From Flavobacterium sp. KACC 22763 (GTDB lineage Bacteria; Bacteroidota; Bacteroidia; Flavobacteriales; Flavobacteriaceae), in the NCBI RefSeq assembly GCF_028736155.1, contig NZ_CP117879.1:2852001-2916000 (forward strand): a stretch of 64,000 bases of DNA, read 5' to 3'. Each line of letters opens with the position of its first letter. The stretch's first letter is position 1. A model generated the notes under the pieces. That model saw nothing but the letters and a program-made list of their open reading frames with translations, was not told the origin of the DNA and made no database searches. Made by a program: the position numbers and the translations under genes. This document shows, in pieces, positions 14,352 to 22,860 of the stretch.

Positions 14352-16157
14352 ATGGCAGATACAATCGAAAAAAACGTGACTCGTGGTGGTCAGTTTTTAG
14401 TTAAAGAAACAAAATGCGAGGACATCTTCACACCAGAAGATTTCTCTGAAGAGCAGTTAATGATGCGTGACTCTGTAAAAGAGTTCGTTGACAAAGAATT
14501 ATGGGCGCACAAAGATCGTTTTGAGAAAAAAGATTACGCTTATACAGAATCATCTATGCGTAAAGCTGGTGAACTAGGACTTCTTGGAGTTGCAGTTCCA
14601 GAAGAATACGGCGGATTAGGAATGGGATTTGTTTCTACAATGTTGGTTTGCGACTACATTTCTGGAGCAACAGGTTCTTTCTCAACTGCTTTTGGTGCAC
14701 ACACCGGAATTGGAACTATGCCAATTACACTTTACGGTACTGAAGAACAAAAGAAAAAATACGTTCCGAAATTGGCTTCTGGAGAATGGTTTGGTGCTTA
14801 TTGCTTAACTGAGCCAGGCGCAGGATCTGATGCTAACTCAGGAAAAACAAAAGCTGTTTTATCTGAAGACGGAAAATACTACTCTATCACTGGACAAAAA
14901 ATGTGGATTTCGAATGCAGGTTTCTGTAGCGTTTTCATCGTTTTTGCTCGTATTGGAGATGATAAAAATATTACAGGTTTCATCGTAGAAAACGATCCAG
15001 CAAACGGAATTTCTATGAATGAAGAAGAGCATAAATTAGGAATCCGTGCTTCTTCTACTCGTCAGGTTTTCTTCAACGAAACAAAAGTTCCAGTTGAAAA
15101 CATGTTGTCTGAAAGAGGAAACGGTTTCAAAATCGCAATGAATGCTTTAAATGTTGGACGTATTAAATTGGCGGCAGCATGTCTTGATGCTCAAAGAAGA
15201 GTTACTTCTGGAGCTGTAAAATATGCTAACGAAAGAATTCAGTTCAATACTTCTATTTCATCTTTTGGCGCTATCCGTTCTAAATTAGCTGAAATGGCAA
15301 CTAATGCTTACGCTGGAGAAAGTGCTTCTTACCGTGCTGCAAAAGACATCGAAGACAGAATCGCAGCTCGTGAAGCAGAAGGAACAAGTCACCAAGAAGC
15401 AGAATTAAAAGGTGTTGAAGAATATGCTATCGAGTGTTCTATCTTGAAAGTAGCAGTTTCTGAGGACGTTCAATCTTGTTCTGATGAAGGAATTCAGATT
15501 TTTGGTGGAATGGGATTCTCTGAAGATACTCCAATGGAAAGTGCTTGGAGAGATGCTCGTATCGCTCGTATTTACGAAGGAACGAACGAAATCAACAGAA
15601 TGCTTTCTGTAGGTATGTTGATCAAAAAAGCAATGAAAGGTCACGTTGATTTACTTGGACCAGCAATGAAAGTTCAAGAAGAATTAATGGGAATTCCATC
15701 TTTTGACACTCCAGATTTCTCTGAATTATTCTCTGAAGAAAAAGGAATTATTGCTAACCTTAAGAAAGTTTTCTTAATGGTTGCAGGAAGCGCTGTTCAA
15801 AAATACGGTCCAGAATTAGATGCTCATCAACAATTATTAATGGCGGCTTCTGATATCCTGATTGAAATCTACATGGCTGAAAGTACTATTTTGAGAACTG
15901 AAAAATTAGCAAAAGCTCAAGGCGAAGATAAAGTTCAAGAGCAAATCGCTATGGCAAAATTATACTTGTACAAAGCTGTAGATATCGTAAACTTAAGAGG
16001 AAAAGAAGGAATTGCTTCTTTTGCTGAAGGTGACGAGCAACGCATGATGTTAATGGGACTTAAACGTTTCACTAAATATACTAACCTGCCAAATATTGTG
16101 GCACTTAGAGAAAAAATTGCAGCAAAATTAGTAGCAGAAAACACTTACTGCTACTAA
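14352..16157 (+). CDS. acyl-CoA dehydrogenase
   Basis: 601 residues, longer than the 380-residue basic type because of a C-terminal extension (about 430-601), as in VLCAD-like bacterial enzymes. Motifs are EYGGLGMG near 81-88, YCLTEPGAGSDA near 153-164, WISNAGF, and YEGTNEINRM near 412 that carries the family's catalytic-site region. It introduces the 2,3-double bond of acyl-CoA with FAD, first step of beta-oxidation. It is the last gene of the operon and is followed by a good terminator. Confidence 0.94.
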   Translation: MADTIEKNVTRGGQFLVKETKCEDIFTPEDFSEEQLMMRDSVKEFVDKELWAHKDRFEKKDYAYTESSMRKAGELGLLGVAVPEEYGGLGMGFVSTMLVCDYISGATGSFSTAFGAHTGIGTMPITLYGTEEQKKKYVPKLASGEWFGAYCLTEPGAGSDANSGKTKAVLSEDGKYYSITGQKMWISNAGFCSVFIVFARIGDDKNITGFIVENDPANGISMNEEEHKLGIRASSTRQVFFNETKVPVENMLSERGNGFKIAMNALNVGRIKLAAACLDAQRRVTSGAVKYANERIQFNTSISSFGAIRSKLAEMATNAYAGESASYRAAKDIEDRIAAREAEGTSHQEAELKGVEEYAIECSILKVAVSEDVQSCSDEGIQIFGGMGFSEDTPMESAWRDARIARIYEGTNEINRMLSVGMLIKKAMKGHVDLLGPAMKVQEELMGIPSFDTPDFSELFSEEKGIIANLKKVFLMVAGSAVQKYGPELDAHQQLLMAASDILIEIYMAESTILRTEKLAKAQGEDKVQEQIAMAKLYLYKAVDIVNLRGKEGIASFAEGDEQRMMLMGLKRFTKYTNLPNIVALREKIAAKLVAENTYCY

Positions 16158-16190
16158 TTTCAAAATAGTTTTTAGCTTTTAATTTGTTAT

Positions 16191-16229
16191 AAACCCGCGC
16201 AAGTCCGAAACTGCGCGGGTTTATTTTTT
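16191..16229 (+). terminator. rho-independent terminator of the beta-oxidation operon
   Basis: Stem AAACCCGCGCA / TGCGCGGGTTT with a 10-base loop, followed by ATTTTTTC. Confidence 0.9.
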
Positions 16230-16387
16230 CAATATTTTTAGCGAAAGATATTTCTTATTCTTCGCAATATTTTTGCAGTTATTTGCAAAATATTTGTTAA
16301 AATTAACTTTTAGACTTATACCGAATAGTTAAACATCAAATGGATTACAGTATATTTAACGTTCTAAAAACTATAAAAAACAAAATA

Positions 16388-17482
16388 ATGAAACAAATTA
16401 ACCTAATTGCATCATTTTTATTGTGTTTTTGCTTCGCTACCACCTTCGCACAAAAGAACAAAAAAATGGACATTATTGCTTATTACACTGGCGATTCTCA
16501 ACTTATTGATAAATATGAAGTTGAAAAATTAAACCAGATTATTTTCAGTTTCTGCCATTTAAAAGATGGTAAATTAAGTGTTGATTCTGCCAAAGATTCT
16601 CTTACAATTAAACATTTAGTTTCGCTTAAAGCAAAAAATCCACAGCTTAAAATTATTGTATCTCTTGGAGGATGGGGAGGCTGCGAACCTTGTTCTCAAG
16701 CATTCTCAACTGCTGAAGGCCGCTTAAAATTTGCAAAATCTGTAAAAGAAGTAAGCGATTATTTTAAAGTTGACGGTTTAGATTTAGATTGGGAATACCC
16801 ATCAATTGAAGGGCTTCCTGGACATTTATACCAAGCTGCTGACAAACCTAATTTTACTGAATTAGTTAAAATATTACGTTCAACTTTAGGTAAAAAATAC
16901 GAATTGAGTTTTGCGGCTGGAGGTTTCCAAAAATGTCTGGATGAATCTATAGACTGGAAAGCTGTTGCTCCTTATGTAAACCGCATCAACATTATGAGTT
17001 ACGATTTAGTAAACGGATATTCAAAAGTTACTGGTCATCATACACCATTATACAGCACAAATCCGAAAGAAGAATCTACCGATAGAGCTGTTGAATTTTT
17101 ATTAAAAGCAGGTGTCCCTGCTGAAAAACTAGTTATTGGAGGTGCATTTTATACCAGACAATGGAAAAATGTAGAAAATATCAACAACGGATTATACCAA
17201 GCTGGAGAGCACTTTCAAGGTGTTGACTTTAAAAACTACGCTACAACCTACACAGAAGCTAACGGCTGGAAATATTTTTATGATGAAAAAGCGCAAGCGC
17301 CATATTGGTACAATGCATCAACTAAAACTTTTGCAACATCAGATGATTTAAAATCTATAAAAGCAAAAGCTGAATACGCAAAAGCAAAAAAATTAGGCGG
17401 AATTATGTTTTGGGAACTTACTTTGGATAGTTTCCGCGACGGAATGGTAAATGAGATTTACAAAGTTAAAACTGAGAAATAA
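16388..17482 (+). CDS. secreted GH18 chitinase-like glycoside hydrolase
   Basis: From the ATG at 16388 the protein has a clean signal peptide (MKQINLIASFLLCFCF, cleaved after TFAQ). An upstream in-frame ATG at 16340 would add 16 residues ahead of it and is less likely. The TIM barrel shows SLGGWGG near 97 and the GH18 catalytic signature DGLDLDWEYP near 140, with the acid Glu present. MSYDL and the closing FWELTLDS strand follow. GH18 enzymes cleave chitin or related beta-1,4-GlcNAc polymers with retention. No carbohydrate-binding or T9SS C-terminal domain is seen. Single-gene unit between two terminators. Confidence 0.93.
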   Translation: MKQINLIASFLLCFCFATTFAQKNKKMDIIAYYTGDSQLIDKYEVEKLNQIIFSFCHLKDGKLSVDSAKDSLTIKHLVSLKAKNPQLKIIVSLGGWGGCEPCSQAFSTAEGRLKFAKSVKEVSDYFKVDGLDLDWEYPSIEGLPGHLYQAADKPNFTELVKILRSTLGKKYELSFAAGGFQKCLDESIDWKAVAPYVNRINIMSYDLVNGYSKVTGHHTPLYSTNPKEESTDRAVEFLLKAGVPAEKLVIGGAFYTRQWKNVENINNGLYQAGEHFQGVDFKNYATTYTEANGWKYFYDEKAQAPYWYNASTKTFATSDDLKSIKAKAEYAKAKKLGGIMFWELTLDSFRDGMVNEIYKVKTEK

Positions 17483-17489
17483 AAAAAAA

Positions 17490-17519
17490 CGGGAATCAAA
17501 ATGATTCCCGTTTTTTTTT
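17490..17519. terminator. bidirectional terminator
   Basis: Stem CGGGAATCA / TGATTCCCG with AAA loop, preceded by a run of A and followed by a run of T. It serves the chitinase gene and the convergent gene at 17533-18024. Confidence 0.9.
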
Positions 17520-17532
17520 ATAGACGAATATT

Positions 17533-18024
17533 TTACATCATTTTAGTCTTATTTTTATCCATTTCGCCAATAAATGGAATAGCTTCCAGAATTTCGCTTC
17601 TAATTATAGTTTGAAGATAAACCTCAAGCTGAATAAACTTAGCTGCATTTATTGAACCAATTGCTTTTTTGGCCTGATTATAAGTTTTAGAATAAAGCTT
17701 CTCATAATCAACATGATTTTTTAAAGTAGCTTTTGCCAATTCATCAGCTTTTGCATCAGTTAAAGTTTCATAATTCGCCGCATAATCATTTAGCAATTGA
17801 AACTTTGTCTGCCCTAAAGCTTTTCGGGAGGTTTCATAATCGTCGTACACTTTAGTAAAAGCTGCCGCTTGCGCATCAGATAAATTCATATACTGTTTTA
17901 CCAGGTCAGCTTTAGATTTTCCATAAACACTTTGTACTACTTCTAAATCTTCTTTATAAGAAGACTGCGCATAAGATGAAAACGAGGCTGCCGCCATGAT
18001 AAGAATAAGACTTAATTTTTTCAT
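17533..18024 (-). CDS. secreted hypothetical protein, helical
   Basis: I take the ATG at 18024, because MKKLSLILIMAAASFSSYAQ from there is a perfect signal peptide; the frame is open to 18087. The mature about 143 residues are charged, helical and rich in Lys, Ala and Asp, with LSDAQAAAF and LTDAKADEL. These resemble the LTxxQ/Spy-like fold of small periplasmic chaperones only loosely. No catalytic residues are evident. It ends close to the chitinase terminator and is followed upstream by the transporter-like gene on the same strand, 83 bases away. Confidence 0.75.
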   Translation of the reverse strand: MKKLSLILIMAAASFSSYAQSSYKEDLEVVQSVYGKSKADLVKQYMNLSDAQAAAFTKVYDDYETSRKALGQTKFQLLNDYAANYETLTDAKADELAKATLKNHVDYEKLYSKTYNQAKKAIGSINAAKFIQLEVYLQTIIRSEILEAIPFIGEMDKNKTKMM

Positions 18025-18106
18025 AGTTTCAATTTTAAATTTGTTTTTAAAAATATATGCATACTCAAATATACTGATTTTAAACACATTAAATCATAAT
18101 CATCTT

Positions 18107-19021
18107 TTAAAAGAAAGAATATTGGTAAACTGCTGATAAGGCATAATAATTTAGTCCGTTGTTGGTATATGCCCCAACATGATATTGAAATCTAATAGAC
18201 TGTCCTTTTGCAATTGGAGTAGAAAAAGTTCCCCCTACTCGCCAGTTATCAATCTGGCTATCATCGGAAACTCCATCAGTAATAGTTCGACCTCCAAAAA
18301 ACCAAGTCGTATTAAAGCCAACCCACATTTGGTTTTTAAAATAATAGCTTGCGTGCGCCTGAAGACTATAGGTTGGTTTTTGCTCTAATTTTTTTCCTAG
18401 ATAGTCGTTATTATCCGTATAAAACCACATTCCGCCATAGGCCTCAGCATAAACATGGGCAAACCTTTTCGACACCCCTATTTCGGGTTTAAAAGCCCAG
18501 CGGTTTGTTCCAATATTTACTTGTTTATCACCATAATATCTTCCTGTTGGGATTGAAGTAACCAAACTAACTCCAAGAATTGTTTTTTGCTCAAAACTTC
18601 TGAATTCAGATTTATCAAGTGCAGGAGAACCTAATAAATTAATTCCAAAACGCACTTTCATATCTGCAAAACCAGTTCTTGAGCCAGTAACCAGCTGATC
18701 ACTAATTACAGCAGATCCATCCATAAACGTAAAAGGTAGCGCTACCTGTACACGAGCCAGTTTATCTGCCATCCCAAAAGTTCTAATATAATTTACAGCC
18801 ATGTTGTGGCTTTGAAGTGTAAAATCTTTTATGGGTAGAGAAGGATCTGTCAGGACATTCCCATTCATAAAAACATAACCTGCAGCAATTACATTTAAAC
18901 CTTTAGGAACATTTGCATACACTCTGGGTTCCAAATCCTGACCAAATACGCTGCACACACCAAAAAAGAAAAACAAAACCGAAAACTGCCACTTTAATAA
19001 CAAAAAAAAGATTCTTACCAT
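18107..19021 (-). CDS. outer-membrane transporter-like beta-barrel (Phenol_MetA_deg type)
   Basis: 304 residues with an N-terminal signal segment (FFLLLKWQFSVLFFFFGVCSVFGQ). Alternating beta-strands follow, with RTFGMADKLARVQVALPF, TSIPTGRYYGDKQVNIGTNRW, VGFNTTWFFGGR and the terminal aromatic strand ALSAVYQYSFF typical of outer-membrane barrels. It matches what I know of the MetA-pathway transporter-like family, whose substrates are mostly unknown. It sits with small envelope proteins on the minus strand. Confidence 0.8.
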   Translation of the reverse strand: MVRIFFLLLKWQFSVLFFFFGVCSVFGQDLEPRVYANVPKGLNVIAAGYVFMNGNVLTDPSLPIKDFTLQSHNMAVNYIRTFGMADKLARVQVALPFTFMDGSAVISDQLVTGSRTGFADMKVRFGINLLGSPALDKSEFRSFEQKTILGVSLVTSIPTGRYYGDKQVNIGTNRWAFKPEIGVSKRFAHVYAEAYGGMWFYTDNNDYLGKKLEQKPTYSLQAHASYYFKNQMWVGFNTTWFFGGRTITDGVSDDSQIDNWRVGGTFSTPIAKGQSIRFQYHVGAYTNNGLNYYALSAVYQYSFF

Positions 19022-19065
19022 ATAATACTCAGACGAATTTGTGACAAGTTTAGTATTGAATTATA

Positions 19066-19584
19066 TCATTGTTTCTCTGCTGTTTTTGGAGCATATACTA
19101 CTCCATCATAACTAATTGGGCCTCTATTATTGCTACTCACAGAAAGCGTTGTGCTTCCGTTATAAAAGATAGAAAACGTTAAATCGTACACATCACTGGC
19201 ACCTCTTACTGTTGCTTTTAGAATGGTATTATTCTTTTTGCTTTCGACTCTAACATTTTCAGGTTTTCCTTCAAATTTTATTCCGCCATCAGTACTGTAT
19301 CCAACATTATAACCACGTCCAAAAAAAGGAAGATCACAAGTTGTGTTATCAGTTTTAAACTTTAAAAAATAAGTATTATAGTCCAACTGAATCAATCTAC
19401 CGCCTTGAGGTGTTGCTTTTTGTGCTTCAAAAACAAAATTTTGACTATCTATAAGCGCTTTGATTTCATTTTGTTTCTTGAGTTCTCTTTCTTGCTTAAG
19501 TTCTTTTTTTGTTTTTTCCTGTGCAGAAGCAGAAAAACTAAAAGCACTTAGTAAGAACAGCAAAATTGGTATTGCAGTTTTCAT
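19066..19584 (-). CDS. DUF4251 domain-containing secreted protein
   Basis: 172 residues. The signal peptide is MKTAIPILLFLLSAFSFSASAQ, followed by a Lys/Glu helix. The DUF4251 beta domain (about 45-165) has NTYFLKFKTDN, LPFFGRGYN, FEGKPENV and the closing STTLSVSSNNRGPISYDG. This is a Bacteroidota-specific exported family of unknown role. Only four bases separate it from the upstream META-domain gene, so the two are probably cotranscribed. Confidence 0.88.
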   Translation of the reverse strand: MKTAIPILLFLLSAFSFSASAQEKTKKELKQERELKKQNEIKALIDSQNFVFEAQKATPQGGRLIQLDYNTYFLKFKTDNTTCDLPFFGRGYNVGYSTDGGIKFEGKPENVRVESKKNNTILKATVRGASDVYDLTFSIFYNGSTTLSVSSNNRGPISYDGVVYAPKTAEKQ

Positions 19585-19588
19585 AACA

Positions 19589-20017
19589 TTATTTTTTAGT
19601 AAAACGCATCATGGCAATATCCCCAGAAATAAAGTTTAAAGTCTTACCATCATCTGTTATATCGTAAGAAGTTATTTTTTGAAGCGTACTCAAATAAGTT
19701 TGTTCACCTTGCAATCCGTCCAAACACATCATTTTGGTTACTGCCATTGGCTGAGTAAAATCGATTTTGTTGCCATCAAGAACCAATTTTCCTGAGTATG
19801 TATTACAGCTCGCATTACCAGAAACCTGATTTGCTTTGGTATCAAAATTTATTGTTGGTTTTTTATTTGGGTATAAACCATCAAAAGTAATTCGTGGGCC
19901 AGTGATATAATTTAGTTCCCAAGTTCCATCAAGCTTAGAAACCGCATCCGTTTTTGCACACTTACAAGAAATTAAAAACGAACTAAAAAAAACGAGGGTA
20001 AAAATCTTTTTCATCAT
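19589..20017 (-). CDS. META domain-containing lipoprotein (HslJ-like)
   Basis: 142 residues. The lipoprotein signal FTLVFFSSFLISC has Cys near 18. The META domain shows LDGTWELNYI, NFDTKANQVSGNASCNTYSG and MMCLDGLQGEQTYLSTLQ. HslJ-like proteins are envelope stress or antibiotic-tolerance associated. Start may be either of two adjacent ATGs (20017 or 20014). It is the first gene of a pair with the DUF4251 gene. Confidence 0.9.
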   Translation of the reverse strand: MMKKIFTLVFFSSFLISCKCAKTDAVSKLDGTWELNYITGPRITFDGLYPNKKPTINFDTKANQVSGNASCNTYSGKLVLDGNKIDFTQPMAVTKMMCLDGLQGEQTYLSTLQKITSYDITDDGKTLNFISGDIAMMRFTKK

Positions 20018-20229
20018 AACATTAAGAATTAAATGTGAGCGAATTAGACAAATGGCTTTCAGAAATTATTCGTTAAAAACCTATACGAATTTAAACAATA
20101 TTTTCGGTTTTTAACTCAATCAATATCAAATTATAACGTATAGTTTGACTTTTTTTTAACTTTTAGAGTTAATCAAATCCGTTATTTTATGTTAAATTTA
20201 CTTAATCTTTAACTAAAATGCCCGTAGAT

Positions 20230-20757
20230 ATGAAAAAACTAATTGTTTCTTTCGCTATAATTACAGCCTTAATCATTGGCTGTAAAACAAATACAAAATC
20301 AAACGATGCTAAAACTCTGACTGTTGCATTAGAACCAAAAAGCAATAGTAAAGTTGCTGGAACTGCCACTTTTGTTGAGAAGAACGGCAAAGTAACTTTT
20401 ACAGCAAAAATCACAGGATTAGAGCCTGGAGTTCACGCTATCCATATTCATGAAAAAGCAGATTGTAGTTCTGCAGACGGAAGTTCTGCTGGAGGACACT
20501 GGAATCCAACTTTCAAAAAACACGGAAAATGGGGAGTTGGAGAATATCACAAAGGTGATATCGGAAACTTTACCGCTGACGCAAAAGGCAACGGATCTAT
20601 CACTTTAACTACTGACGAATGGTGCGTTGGATGTGGAGATTCTAACAAAGATGTTCTTGGAAAAGGTTTAATTGTACATGCAGGAACAGATGATTTTACC
20701 ACTCAACCAACAGGAAATGCCGGAGGAAGAGTCGCTTGCGCAGGAATCATTAAATAA
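20230..20757 (+). CDS. sodC: Cu/Zn superoxide dismutase family lipoprotein
   Basis: From the ATG at 20230 (another ATG lies 12 bases upstream) the protein begins with a lipoprotein signal, ITALIIGC. Copper and zinc ligands are visible in HAIHIHEKADC, GHWNP and HGKWGVGEYHKGDIGNF, then a C-terminal GGRVAC with the disulfide cysteine and GNAGGR with the arginine. IVHAGTDDF holds another His and the zinc-site-type Asp. It dismutates superoxide at the envelope. Independent transcription is likely, ending at 20768-20803. Confidence 0.93.
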   Translation: MKKLIVSFAIITALIIGCKTNTKSNDAKTLTVALEPKSNSKVAGTATFVEKNGKVTFTAKITGLEPGVHAIHIHEKADCSSADGSSAGGHWNPTFKKHGKWGVGEYHKGDIGNFTADAKGNGSITLTTDEWCVGCGDSNKDVLGKGLIVHAGTDDFTTQPTGNAGGRVACAGIIK

Positions 20758-20767
20758 GAAAAATTTG

Positions 20768-20803
20768 AATAACCGCTATTTTTAACAAAATCTAGCGGTT
20801 ATT
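20768..20803 (+). terminator. hairpin after sodC
   Basis: Arms AATAACCGCTA and TAGCGGTTATT, followed by a T-rich stretch (TTCATTTT). Confidence 0.75.
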
Positions 20804-20866
20804 TCATTTTAAAATGAATCCTAAAACAAGAAAAAGACATAGCTTTGCATCAGCAAAATAAAGTCA

Positions 20867-22069
20867 ATGATTAACCCATCAGCACCAGGCTGGATCGATA
20901 AGTTTTTTAGTGAACAGAAGTTTTCAGAAGCAATTCCTTTTGAAACAGTGGATTCGTTTTACTATAAAGTGAGAGAAACGGGTTTTATTTACGGCCATAT
21001 TATTGCTATTGACTCTCAAATTCCAATTCCAATTAAGGGTTGGTTTAAAACCGAAATTTCAAAAGTAGCTTTACTGAATACGCTCTATCATGTTTTTTGT
21101 TTAGAGAAAAGAAATTCGGAACCTAAAAATTTTATTGCTGAAGTTTTAAAGTTTTACAAGCAGATGAATCCAGAAGGATTTAATTTGTTCAAAATTTTAT
21201 TGCCAAAAGACACTCCTTCTCTATCTCTAGAAAATATTATTGACCAGAGAGTCCAAACTAACGATAGTATTATCAGTAAAAACTTTTCGCATTTGGTAAC
21301 GAATGCTCTTTTGTTTATTGATGTTTTAGCTTTCAGACAGTATTTGGAACATGGAGAAATTCCTGAAAAATATTTAAAGAGAATAGAAGAAACAGTTCTA
21401 GGAATTGTCGGTTTGGCTTTAAAAACCAAAACTGTAAAATCACAGCACGACGATCTATTAATTAAACTTTTTGAAGCTTCTATACGTTATTCGAAATTTT
21501 CTAAAGTTACAGTTGAAACTTTGGAAACTTTACATCTTGACTATTTCAAAAACGAATTAGAGCATTATTATTTAATCGATATGGCCGGAATGGCTTTATG
21601 GAGTGATGGTGTAGTAGAAAACGAAGAATCATATTTTCTATATGCTTTAGGATCAACAATGGGAGTTCCTGATGATTTTGTGACCAAAAGCATGGACACA
21701 ACCAACACTTTTATCACTACCCATAAAAAGAAGATTCCGTACTTTAATTATTCAAATCCTGTCAAGCATTTTTATGATCAAATGACGCACAGTGTAGTCA
21801 AACTAATCATACGAAACAAAAACAGATTGATTAAGGAAATTGTACAGAGTAAAGAATTAATGGTGCTACTCGCCTATTCTACAACGAGAGATTTGGATGC
21901 AAAAGAAAAGAAGAAAGTAAAAAAACAGCTTTTGGACATTTGTAAAACTATTCCATCTCTGACAATCTTCCTGCTTCCTGGAGGAAGTTTATTACTGCCA
22001 ATATTAATAAAGTTTATCCCAACAATGCTGCCATCGGCATTTAATGAGAATCTAGACGAAAACGAATAA
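20867..22069 (+). CDS. LETM1-related biofilm-associated-type protein
   Basis: 400 residues and largely helical. A TerB-like segment lies near 240-260 (DMAGMALWSDGVVENEESYFLYALG). The C-terminal about 45 residues (KKQLLDICKTIPSLTIFLLPGGSLLLPIL and on) resemble the LETM1 membrane-proximal motif, including its proline-rich hydrophobic hairpin. Flavobacterial homologues are annotated as LETM1-related; the biochemical role is not known to me. It is followed by a clear terminator. Start ATG at 20867. Confidence 0.78.
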   Translation: MINPSAPGWIDKFFSEQKFSEAIPFETVDSFYYKVRETGFIYGHIIAIDSQIPIPIKGWFKTEISKVALLNTLYHVFCLEKRNSEPKNFIAEVLKFYKQMNPEGFNLFKILLPKDTPSLSLENIIDQRVQTNDSIISKNFSHLVTNALLFIDVLAFRQYLEHGEIPEKYLKRIEETVLGIVGLALKTKTVKSQHDDLLIKLFEASIRYSKFSKVTVETLETLHLDYFKNELEHYYLIDMAGMALWSDGVVENEESYFLYALGSTMGVPDDFVTKSMDTTNTFITTHKKKIPYFNYSNPVKHFYDQMTHSVVKLIIRNKNRLIKEIVQSKELMVLLAYSTTRDLDAKEKKKVKKQLLDICKTIPSLTIFLLPGGSLLLPILIKFIPTMLPSAFNENLDENE

Positions 22070-22072
22070 AAA

Positions 22073-22097
22073 AAATCGCCCTTTATGAGGGCGATTT
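22073..22097. terminator. bidirectional terminator
   Basis: Stem AAATCGCCCT / AGGGCGATTT with a five-base loop, between the convergent LETM1-related and carbonic anhydrase genes. Confidence 0.88.
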
Positions 22098-22110
22098 CTA
22101 TTTCTATCTA

Positions 22111-22746
22111 TTAAAGATCTAATTGATAAACAGAATCCAATTCATCGTTTGAACTGATTGTTACATTCAAATCAGTTACAAAACCTGAATTTAATCCGTA
22201 CACCCAACCGTGAAGCATTAAATCTTGTCCATTTTTCCAAGCATTCTGCACAATAGATGTTTTCGCTAAGTTATAAACTTGTTCTTTAGTATTGATTTCA
22301 ACAAAAGCATTAAAACGCTCTTCTTCATTCTCAATTGAATTCAAGTATTTATCGTGAAGACGGTATTCATCTTTAATATGACGCAACCAGTTATCGATAA
22401 TTCCAACAGACTGATGCCCCATTGCAGCTTTCACACCACCGCATCCGTAATGTCCGCACACGATAATATGCTTAATTTTCAAAACATTTACAGCATAATC
22501 TAGAACACTAAGCATGTTCATATCAGAATGCACAACCATATTGGCAATGTTTCTATGTACAAAAACTTCACCTGGTTTTGCACCAACAATTTCGTTTGCA
22601 GGAACACGGCTGTCAGAACATCCAATCCATAACAATGGTGGCTGTTGTCCTTTTGCCAAATCAGCAAAATAATTAGGATCTTTTGCTAATGAAGTTTCTA
22701 CCCACTTTTTATTGTTCTCTAATAACTGCTCATAAAATTTTCTCAT
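22111..22746 (-). CDS. beta-carbonic anhydrase
   Basis: 211 residues. The zinc ligands are seen in CSDSRV (near 43-48, Cys and Asp-Arg dyad) and HYGCGGV (near 98-104, His and Cys). Family features QQPPLLWIGCSDSR and FVHRNIANMV are present. It interconverts CO2 and bicarbonate in the cytoplasm. It lies 114 bases downstream of the SulP transporter gene on the same strand, a frequent pairing that implies bicarbonate supply. Confidence 0.95.
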   Translation of the reverse strand: MRKFYEQLLENNKKWVETSLAKDPNYFADLAKGQQPPLLWIGCSDSRVPANEIVGAKPGEVFVHRNIANMVVHSDMNMLSVLDYAVNVLKIKHIIVCGHYGCGGVKAAMGHQSVGIIDNWLRHIKDEYRLHDKYLNSIENEEERFNAFVEINTKEQVYNLAKTSIVQNAWKNGQDLMLHGWVYGLNSGFVTDLNVTISSNDELDSVYQLDL

Positions 22747-22860
22747 TTCTTTTATTTTTTGTGTGGTAATTTCTAAGTTATAATAGTCTCCAAAAATGAA
22801 CTTGATGTAAAGTTACCTAAATTTTGACATTTTTACTGCCTTAAAAACCCCTTATTTTAA